A program made the position numbers and the translations under genes. Under the pieces are notes generated by a model. The model worked only from the letters and a program-made list of their open reading frames with translations. It searched no databases and had not been told where the DNA came from. A DNA stretch of 64,000 nt, taken from positions 496,001-560,000 of the forward strand of contig JAPDHM010000002.1 in the NCBI GenBank assembly GCA_030704425.1, given 5' to 3'. This DNA is from Rhodobacteraceae bacterium IMCC1909. GTDB taxonomy: Bacteria > Pseudomonadota > Alphaproteobacteria > Rhodobacterales > Rhodobacteraceae. This document shows, one piece after another, positions 58,588 to 64,000 of this stretch (positions are counted from its first letter, which is position 1; every line of letters starts with the position of its first letter).

Positions 58588-58929
58588 ATGAAAGCCAACC
58601 CCAAACCATGGCTCTACGGCCCAAACTGGCAGGGTATTCGGTGCGAGGCCCGGACCCGTCGCGGGACCTTATGCCAGCGTCCCGCCAGACTCCCTGTGGG
58701 CCGCTGTAAGCTCCATGGAGGGGCTTCCACCGGTCCAAGGACCAAGGACGGCCTTGCGCGACTCACAGAGGCTAAAATCAAGCACGGTCGCTTTACCAAA
58801 GAGAAGCGAGCAGCGGCTAGACTCTTTGCTGAACAGGGGCGGCAGATGCGCGGCGAACTGAAGGAGCTGGAGGCATGGTTCGTGGACCACGGTCATCTGT
58901 CCAAGGACTGGCGCAACCAATTCAAGTGA
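58588..58929 (+). CDS. HGGxSTG-domain protein (113 aa)
   Basis: A small basic protein: a Cys-containing front part (GIRCEARTRRGTLCQRPARL, then GRCKLHGGASTGPRTKDGLA) that carries the HGG-x-STG signature, followed by a helical, charged tail (AARLFAEQGRQMRGELKELE). Three or more Cys and a His suggest a small zinc-binding unit. The family is frequent in phage-like and integrative elements of Alphaproteobacteria and has no established function. ATG at 58588 was chosen over GTG at 58579. It is convergent with the large P-loop gene. Confidence 0.7.
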   Translation: MKANPKPWLYGPNWQGIRCEARTRRGTLCQRPARLPVGRCKLHGGASTGPRTKDGLARLTEAKIKHGRFTKEKRAAARLFAEQGRQMRGELKELEAWFVDHGHLSKDWRNQFK

Positions 58930-58944
58930 GTCCTGCACCCTCAG

Positions 58945-59040
58945 TTGTGGGGGTTACTGTGGCAAAACGTGATAGTAGCCATTTAAGATATAGAAGACGG
59001 TACCCTTTTTAAGGACCACGGTTCTTGGCCCGCAGTCCTT
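58945..59040 (+). repeat. Dispersed GGACCACGG-type repeat (copy 3)
   Basis: GTGGGGGTTACTGTGG, then AAGGACCACGG, and an AAGGAC/GTCCTT inverted pair ending before AAGTATTAGCCC. The order equals that of copy 1 at 43935-44045. It lies between the convergent HGGxSTG and P-loop genes. Confidence 0.5.
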
Positions 59041-59045
59041 AAGTA

Positions 59046-61478
59046 TTAGCCCAACGATTTCAGTTGGGTGTGATTTAATTTGGGTTTGACTTCGATGTGC
59101 CTCATTTCATCACCGAGTATCCGCTGCAGAGCCTCTTCAGGAATCTCGTTTTCGTTAACGCGGACGTACACTTGAGCGAAGTACCGTGATCCTCGGATCT
59201 TGGCTTTGATTGGTTGGAAAGCGCCGAGAGGAAACGGCGCGAAAAGTAAATCGATCGAGCCAGAACTGGTTTCGAGTTTCCGATTAACTCGCGCTACTAA
59301 CCGCGCGATCTCATAATTGTCAGCTATTTGATCTTTGCGCCATTTAGCGGCCCTTTCGGGGCTCTCAAAGGCGGGATCACCTATAGTATATTCTAAGAGG
59401 CATTCCCGCCTTTGAGAGCAGATTCCGCGGAATATGGGTTGTAAAATCCCTTGGCCTTTACCGTCTCGTACCCAAACACCTGCAAGCAGTAGTTCTCCAA
59501 CCCAACCAGCGACTGCCTCGAGCTGAGCTCTTGTGAAAGTACCATCTACAGGCCGCGAGGTTGCTGCGTTTGTAAGAACGTATTCGTGTAGAGGCTTATT
59601 TTCATCACGTCTGACATTGCGGCCTCTGGCTAATGCTTGTTCAAGCCCAGCCTCTGTGATTGAGCGGCGAGCACATTCAACGAGAGGGTCGGGGTGGAAG
59701 TCTCGACGAACTGGCCAACCTGCATCTTGGTTGCGCAAAACGATGAAGCCGTCTTTTTTAGGGTACCAACGCTGCTCTCTTGCAAGCCGCTGGACTGGAG
59801 CCTCAGTTAGCACAGTGGTCATGTCTTCTAGAAACGACGGATGTTTTGCGAGCCGACTGACTACGGCCAGTGACGCCACTGTTTCAAGAGAGTTGTCTCC
59901 CCTCTCAGCGCCAAAGTGGAGCATGCTAACAGATGGGCTAAGACTTGCTTCAATCTGTTTTTCAATTTTCAACGGAACGACCAACCCAGCAGACCCGTGG
60001 ATAAGCTCTTGTATCTCAGCGAGAAGCCTGATGCGTCGGGCCCAGTTCGGGTTGTCAAGTTGGCTGTATGTTATGGTCTCGTCGCGCAGCTGGTAGCGCT
60101 TTACCCCTGAGCCGTCTACTGCGGTGCGGTGATAGGTATCTTCGATGGTGCCGAATGTATGTTCGAGCAGCTGCGCCTCTCCGGTGGCGTCAAACAACAT
60201 GGTTGGTATCTTATCATAGTGATAGTTAATCTTGGACTTTCTTCGAACGTGCAGTCCTTGACCAGCGTCGCTTCGCACTACTTCAAGGTGTGCAAGCTGA
60301 TCCGACTTCGTATTGTGCCCGAATATCATAGCTTCGCAGATCCATTGGATCCTAAGCAGCACCGACCTAAGAACAATTAGGTCTCCTGAACTATCCATTA
60401 TCTTTTTGCCGTTATCTTGAGAAAGCCCACTTTTTGATTCAGCCTTGCTTTCAGCTAGTTTGAGGGCTTCGGTAGCGACCTCGTGAACACATTGCAGGAT
60501 ATCGAGCGACGCACCAACTTTGTCAAAGTCGTCAGCTGTTTGAAAAATGCAAGGGCTGAGATGCTGTCCTTTTTGGACAGAAGTAGCCCAAGTGATTTCA
60601 TGCAAAAACCCAGACAAGATGATCTGAATGTCGTCTTGCTCAGCAAACGAAAGGTTAGCATTGTCTTTTGGAAAAAACGGACGCTCGTCGTCAAATCCTT
60701 TCAGTAAAGAAAATGGGTTGGTCTCGTCGACTAGCAAAAGATCAAAGTGATCGCCACTTTTTATATTGTGTGCACCCTTTTTCGTTCGTGTTTTTGGCAG
60801 GCCTTGTATTTCCGTTTGTTGTTTTGTTTGCTTGTTGGCGTAGCGTCGCCAGTTCTTCCCTCTCTGAATTTTTTTGTTTGGCGCTAGCTCTAGCATAGAT
60901 CCGCCAGCGATAACTACGATTGGCGCCTGACTAAGATCTTGCTGACGGTATGCACAAGGGAAAGAGCGCCCGACCTTCGGACGATGTTTGCAAAACCCAC
61001 TTTTCTTTGTCCCACAGGCAGCAGAGGGTCGCAGACCTAGCTTGTGAGCCGCATATGCTGCATCATGCCTGGGGCACATCCTTTGCTTTGGGTTGTTTGG
61101 GTCTTGTTGTTCTCGCCCAAGCCATACTCCTGATGCCCCAGGTAGCTGTTTCTCAATTTCTCGTTGGATGTCGAAACCTAACCTAGTCGTGGGTACAGAG
61201 ATTACGACTCTTAGCCCTTTCTTTACGCCGTGCACGGCGGCGGCTGCCATAACGCGGGTCTTACCGACGCCTGCGCTAACATTGAAAAGCCATTTTGGTG
61301 GAGATGGGATGGGTTCTGAGGATGAGGGTGCCGCTCGTCTTTTGACATAAGGAAGTACTTGTTGAGCAATGAACCCCAAAGCAATCCTGTGCATTTCTCC
61401 TGCGATACTGTCTGCATGCTGCAGAGTATGGGGAAGAATTGTAGTGCGGGCAGCGGAAGACGTCGGTTTTTTGATCAT
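59046..61478 (-). CDS. Large P-loop NTPase, probable helicase of an integrated element (810 aa)
   Basis: Walker A is NVSAGVGKT (66-74) and the likely Walker B is FDLLLVDET (245-253, acids Asp251/Glu252). Between them four Cys at 135, 155, 163 and 175 form a cluster (C-x19-C-x7-C-x11-C), a position where XPD/DinG-type helicases hold an iron-sulfur cluster; zinc is another possibility. The C-terminal 500 residues were not recognised. A DNA-unwinding role is inferred from the P-loop followed by VVISVPTTRLGFD and from the next-door primase-like gene. The start has AAAGGAACC upstream. It is last in the minus-strand set alpA, primase-like, helicase-like. Confidence 0.7.
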   Translation of the reverse strand: MIKKPTSSAARTTILPHTLQHADSIAGEMHRIALGFIAQQVLPYVKRRAAPSSSEPIPSPPKWLFNVSAGVGKTRVMAAAAVHGVKKGLRVVISVPTTRLGFDIQREIEKQLPGASGVWLGREQQDPNNPKQRMCPRHDAAYAAHKLGLRPSAACGTKKSGFCKHRPKVGRSFPCAYRQQDLSQAPIVVIAGGSMLELAPNKKIQRGKNWRRYANKQTKQQTEIQGLPKTRTKKGAHNIKSGDHFDLLLVDETNPFSLLKGFDDERPFFPKDNANLSFAEQDDIQIILSGFLHEITWATSVQKGQHLSPCIFQTADDFDKVGASLDILQCVHEVATEALKLAESKAESKSGLSQDNGKKIMDSSGDLIVLRSVLLRIQWICEAMIFGHNTKSDQLAHLEVVRSDAGQGLHVRRKSKINYHYDKIPTMLFDATGEAQLLEHTFGTIEDTYHRTAVDGSGVKRYQLRDETITYSQLDNPNWARRIRLLAEIQELIHGSAGLVVPLKIEKQIEASLSPSVSMLHFGAERGDNSLETVASLAVVSRLAKHPSFLEDMTTVLTEAPVQRLAREQRWYPKKDGFIVLRNQDAGWPVRRDFHPDPLVECARRSITEAGLEQALARGRNVRRDENKPLHEYVLTNAATSRPVDGTFTRAQLEAVAGWVGELLLAGVWVRDGKGQGILQPIFRGICSQRRECLLEYTIGDPAFESPERAAKWRKDQIADNYEIARLVARVNRKLETSSGSIDLLFAPFPLGAFQPIKAKIRGSRYFAQVYVRVNENEIPEEALQRILGDEMRHIEVKPKLNHTQLKSLG

Positions 61479-61579
61479 CGGTTGGTTCCTTTTTAACTCA
61501 CGCTTCTTAGGTCCAAAGATTGTGGGTGAGGTTTTTTAGGGGGCGCGGAGAGGCGTTGTTCATCTACGGGCCGCAGCAC

Positions 61580-61988
61580 TTACTGCCGTGGCAACCAAAC
61601 TAAGCCCTGTAAGTGCCGGTACCGCTCAAACGTGAACTCGGTGATGTTGCCATGGGCAAAAGAAATAATTCGTGGATATGGTCTATGATCATCCACCGGA
61701 TAGAAATAAGCAGTGGACAACCCATAATCACTCCCTTCGATGGGGCATGGCATTCCGACTGACCTAGGTGCATTATCCAAAAAGTCAGAAACTTTCTCGA
61801 ACCTGTTTCTGCTAGTTTCTAAGATGTCGTGTTCAGAAAACTCACGACCTTCAAGACGCTGCCGCACAATTTTAGAAGCCTTGGCTTTCGATAGACCAGT
61901 TTCAGTCATAAGATTGACAGCTTTGTCTTCAACGTGCCGACGCTTCGTTTTCTGTGCTTCTGGTTTTATTAGTTCACGGGCCTCATTT
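61580..61988 (-). pseudogene. C-terminal part of the primase-like protein, separated by a frameshift
   Basis: This frame continues the protein of 61969-62802 after a -1 shift: at CTGAAAATGAG the first frame reads KMRPVN and stops, while the shifted frame reads NEARELIKPEAQKTKRRHVE and goes on without a break through LSKAKASKIVRQRLEGREFS to a stop at 61580. An internal ATG at 61909 could start a 109-residue product, but no good ribosome site is seen. The continuity argues for one ancestral gene of about 407 codons, broken by loss of one A, or read through by programmed slippage. Confidence 0.6.
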
Positions 61989-62802
61989 TCAGATGATAGA
62001 CCTGCTCATAATTTGGTTCCTTGATGCACTTCAATACGCCGCCACTGAAGACTTCATCAGGAATATGTCGCTTTATTAGCGGTGGTAACACGTTCGGCTT
62101 TGCTTCAAACACCAACCGTTCTGGCCCATGGACTGCTGTGTCGACCAGGGAGCGTTCTAATAGAGTCCCATTGCTTGCCAACGCGAAGAAACCATAACCA
62201 GCTTCCCAGCATCGGTCATGCATTAGCTTTAGTAATCTTTGACTTTGTGTTTGATCAGCAACTTTTACATAAATGTGCAGTCCTGTTACTTCTTGCTCTA
62301 AACCATCAGGGTTAATGATGCCTGCTGATGAAGACGGGCGCACGAGGATCTCTGACAATAGTAGTTCAGGAAGTATCTCAAACACCAAATCAAGCATCGA
62401 GCGACCTTCTAGCATGTCTTTCAAGAGTGGCGGCAAACCCTTTGTGTCTAAATCGATTAGTAGCCAGCCAATTGAGCAAGCATGATGTAAAAAATCTTGA
62501 GAGCGAGCGATACTTCCTGGTTGCAGCCTCGCTTTTGTAGTTAGCTGAAATGCTTTATTCGGAACTTCTAAGCTGCCCAGCGCGATCGCTTGTTCTTGTC
62601 GCAAATTCTCTATCAGCTTTCTAAGATCTGATGCGGTGTTCGCGGGAACTGTTTTCGCGAACCCCTCGTATATTTGAGCGTTTGGATCCTTGCAGAGCTT
62701 ACCATCTTGGAGATAGATTTTTTTGTTCACTGGCCCTGTAGAAGAAGTAACTATTGTCACGTATAAGGTGTCACTACGGTATTGCTGAAAAGGAGCCGAC
62801 AT
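61969..62802 (-). CDS. Archaeo-eukaryotic primase-like protein, N-terminal part (277 aa)
   Basis: The hydrophobic-D-x-D motif WLLIDLDTKG (Asp117/Asp119) and the later GLHIYVKV (His176) after RPSSSAGI fit the catalytic pattern of AEP primases found in plasmids and phage satellites (DxD, then sxH). Such enzymes lay down primers for element replication. The ATG overlaps the stop of the AlpA-type gene (TAATG). The frame ends early at a shift near 61986; the missing end is encoded in the next frame (61580-61988). Assignment to AEP is by motif reading only. Confidence 0.55.
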   Translation of the reverse strand: MSAPFQQYRSDTLYVTIVTSSTGPVNKKIYLQDGKLCKDPNAQIYEGFAKTVPANTASDLRKLIENLRQEQAIALGSLEVPNKAFQLTTKARLQPGSIARSQDFLHHACSIGWLLIDLDTKGLPPLLKDMLEGRSMLDLVFEILPELLLSEILVRPSSSAGIINPDGLEQEVTGLHIYVKVADQTQSQRLLKLMHDRCWEAGYGFFALASNGTLLERSLVDTAVHGPERLVFEAKPNVLPPLIKRHIPDEVFSGGVLKCIKEPNYEQVYHLKMRPVN

Positions 62803-63041
62803 TATTCTTCTCCCTTCACAATTTGTGCGTCTATCCAGGCTTCTAGGTCCGAAACCCGCCATCCAATAGCGTTAGATCCGATCCTGACTTTGGCAGGAAA
62901 GTCTGGCCGCTTTGCTAGTTCATGCAGATGCTTTGGCGTAATCCCAAGAATAGCTGCCGCTATCTTTATTCGTGCAATTGCCTTGTCCGACATAGCTCTG
63001 GCGAGCTGGATTTCTTTTTCTTCAATTAAAGGGTTTGTCAT
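62802..63041 (-). CDS. AlpA-type helix-turn-helix regulator
   Basis: A 79-residue protein whose C-terminal 45 residues follow the AlpA/MerR-like pattern: IAAAILGITPKHLHELAKRP, then FPAKVRIGSNAIGWRVSDLE and AWIDAQI. AlpA proteins activate excision genes or control early genes of P4-like elements. A perfect ribosome site (AAGGAGG) lies 5 bp before the ATG. First gene of the minus-strand operon with the primase-like and helicase-like genes. Confidence 0.8.
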   Translation of the reverse strand: MTNPLIEEKEIQLARAMSDKAIARIKIAAAILGITPKHLHELAKRPDFPAKVRIGSNAIGWRVSDLEAWIDAQIVKGEE

Positions 63042-63135
63042 TTTGACCTCCTTAAAATGTTAGGAGATCGATTGGCATGCTGGGTCTCCTAACGCGTTAA
63101 CGTTCGAAGACTTCGCCCTTTACCACTCATAGTGC

Positions 63136-63228
63136 CTAGTACTGTGGTCTCTCTGCCGAGAGAGGTGGTCTGCGCTCTTGTCAAGGAGCTGGTAGTATTT
63201 CGGACCTCTTGCCCAGTTACCACACTAG
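63136..63228. ncRNA. Candidate structured RNA or origin: closing stem with internal hairpins
   Basis: CTAG-(3-base bulge)-TGTGGT at 63136-63148 pairs with ACCACACTAG at 63219-63228. Inside are CTCTCT-GCCG-AGAGAG (63149-63164), GCTCTT-GTCA-AAGGAGC-like pairing (63174-63189, one G-T), and CTGG/CCAG (63189-63192 with 63213-63216). This makes a compact multi-branch fold of about 93 nt in a stretch without any gene. It lies 95 bp upstream of alpA. Strand is unknown. It could be a small RNA, an mRNA leader, or the replication origin of the element. An inverted pair TTAGGAGA/TCTCCTAA (63060-63092) lies between it and alpA. Confidence 0.45.
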
Positions 63229-63319
63229 TTCCGCTTCTCTAGGTTGCGGGGTAACTATAGGTGAGACTAAGTGATACTTTCAGATATTTCAACATGTAGT
63301 GGTTTTTTTAATAAAATAT

Positions 63320-63505
63320 CTACATATTGACAGGATTGTTTTCACTCAAATTCACGTATCGAAACAACTGACTCGCTGTCTGATGCCCGCTTATTGCCAT
63401 TACTTGAGGGATGCTGAGGCCACTTTCGAATTGGCGACTAATCGCTTCATGTCTCAGATCATGAAACGTCAGATCTGTAATCCCTGCGCGTCGGCGTACA
63501 TGCAC
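63320..63505 (-). pseudogene. Tyrosine recombinase relic 1 (C-terminal part, minus strand)
   Basis: The frame reads RRAGITDLTFHDLRHEAISR and SIPQVMAISGHQTASQLFRY, which is box II of tyrosine recombinases (HxLRH, then GH and the region before the active Tyr). It belongs to a group other than the 4414-5577 enzyme. The N-terminal two thirds are absent, so it is inactive. Confidence 0.75.
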
Positions 63506-63645
63506 TGGCCATACAGATGGGCACAAGCATTGGCATGATTGAACGCCACTATAGCCATCTCACACCAAGGCTTAAGAAAGACATGCTGACGGGCAAGAGA
63601 TATGAACTCAGCAGAGATGAGTATCAGGAAAAGGCTTTAAAATGA
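63490..63645 (+). pseudogene. Tyrosine recombinase relic 2 (extreme C terminus, plus strand)
   Basis: The frame from 63490 reads VGVHALAIQMGTSIGMIERH, then YSHLTPRLKKDMLTGKRYEL and SRDEYQEKALK with a stop at 63643-63645. HYSHLTPR with the nucleophile Tyr is the typical end of many phage-type integrases. It overlaps relic 1 in the opposite direction, so the two were joined by a rearrangement. Its stop overlaps the ATG of proX. Confidence 0.75.
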
Positions 63646-64000
63646 ACGACACAGCTGATGCCTCGTCTAAATACCAAGACAGCCTGCCAATCTCATCAGA
63701 TGCGATAATGGAACGGCTAGATAATTGGGGAATTGTGTACACACGCGTTGATCATGTGCCTCTAAGGACCGTCGAAGAATCAAAGAAGGTTCAAGGGCAA
63801 TTCCTATCTTCAGAGCAGGGTGGAGGTCATATTAAAAACCTCTATTTGCGAGATAATAAAAAGCGCAACGTACTTTTAGTCGCCGAGCAGGATAGAAAGA
63901 TAGATCTCAAAACTCTGAATACGAAACTAGGAACTGGGCGGCTTTCTTTTGGCTCAGCCGAACGACTGATGGAAAACCTAGGTGTTCGTCCTGGGGCTGT
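63642..64000 (+). CDS. proX: Prolyl-tRNA deacylase, ProX/YbaK family (cut by window edge)
   Basis: An open frame of 119 codons to the window edge. It starts MNDTADASSKYQDSLPISSD, followed by IVYTRVDHVPLRTVEESKKV, KNLYLRDNKKRNVLLVAEQD and GRLSFGSAERLMENLGVRPG. This is the YbaK/aaRS-associated editing fold; the L-R-D and G-R-L-S-F-G-S motifs are typical of ProX-type enzymes that remove Ala wrongly attached to tRNA-Pro. Cytoplasmic quality control. The start codon overlaps the stop of an integrase relic, so the original upstream region has been replaced and expression may depend on it. Confidence 0.82.
   Translation, partial: MNDTADASSKYQDSLPISSDAIMERLDNWGIVYTRVDHVPLRTVEESKKVQGQFLSSEQGGGHIKNLYLRDNKKRNVLLVAEQDRKIDLKTLNTKLGTGRLSFGSAERLMENLGVRPGA

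Noticed and set aside
63136-63228. tRNA gene or tRNA-like molecule
   Set aside because: The fold is cloverleaf-like in outline, but there is no T-loop consensus in the right place, no seven-base anticodon loop and no acceptor end; kept only as an unnamed structure.
1-64000. CRISPR arrays and tRNA or rRNA genes
   Set aside because: No regularly spaced direct repeats and no tRNA-like T-loop pattern or rRNA segment was noticed on either strand.

Overview
The window looks like a mosaic accessory region of a marine alphaproteobacterium, most probably a Rhodobacteraceae (Roseobacter-type) genome. The base for this is two tripartite TRAP transport operons, a quiC-type dehydroshikimate dehydratase, clusters of sulfatases, gamma-glutamyltransferases, M20/M81 hydrolases and amidases, moderate GC content, and many decayed insertion sequences. 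No rRNA, tRNA or CRISPR array was recognised. Nearly all intact genes are transport, catabolism or local regulation. Only the two edge genes (an EamA permease at 1-207 and a ProX/YbaK prolyl-tRNA deacylase at 63642-64000) look like ordinary chromosomal genes.

Layout. 0.5-5.7 kb: a 344-bp inverted repeat carrying the start of a tyrosine recombinase gene, intact on the right and truncated on the left, encloses a small cargo (HxlR regulator, secreted protein, DUF3764-like protein, cupin, SnoaL-like protein, NAD-dependent reductase). 5.9-17.6 kb: quiC and a Gfo/Idh/MocA dehydrogenase diverge from a GntR regulator, followed by a TRAP transporter and three cytoplasmic sulfatases, a likely pathway for a sulfated cyclic or aromatic acid. 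18-19.1 kb: a lone methyltransferase between integrase relics. 19.2-36.8 kb: two gamma-glutamyltransferases, acetamidase/formamidase, Gfo/Idh/MocA, two M20 peptidases, an M81 (MlrC-like) hydrolase, a Dpp-type ABC transporter and an amidase, a peptide/amide scavenging set. 37.7-43.7 kb: proline-racemase-family enzyme, P1 peptidase, aldehyde dehydrogenase, SDR and amidase. 44.3-47.1 kb: Lrp regulator, aminotransferase, an internally deleted SDR and an RraA-like protein. 47.3-58.3 kb: a LacI-regulated TRAP cluster with D-amino-acid dehydrogenase, enolase-superfamily, DHDPS-family and Ldh/DpkA-type enzymes, which resembles hydroxyproline catabolism. 58.4-63.6 kb: an integrated element with an HGGxSTG protein, a large P-loop protein, a frameshifted primase-like protein, an AlpA-type regulator, a hairpin-rich non-coding segment and two integrase relics next to proX.

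The most striking architecture is a set of six short relics of one IS6-family-like 3' end, all in the same orientation, lying at the borders of the catabolic modules, with two 5'-end relics elsewhere. This suggests assembly by IS6-type (IS26-like) translocatable-unit capture, with homologous recombination between direct repeats as an alternative. A second layer of transferred DNA comes from one tyrosine-recombinase family, seen intact once and as relics at five more places counting the truncated copy.

Regulation is local. A perfect palindrome of LacI type occurs both upstream of the TRAP operon at 48.5 kb and 9 kb downstream, in front of a sarcosine-oxidase-beta-like relic and an intact FAD oxidoreductase. 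Stable hairpins follow all three solute-binding-protein genes, which fits differential expression of binding protein over permease.
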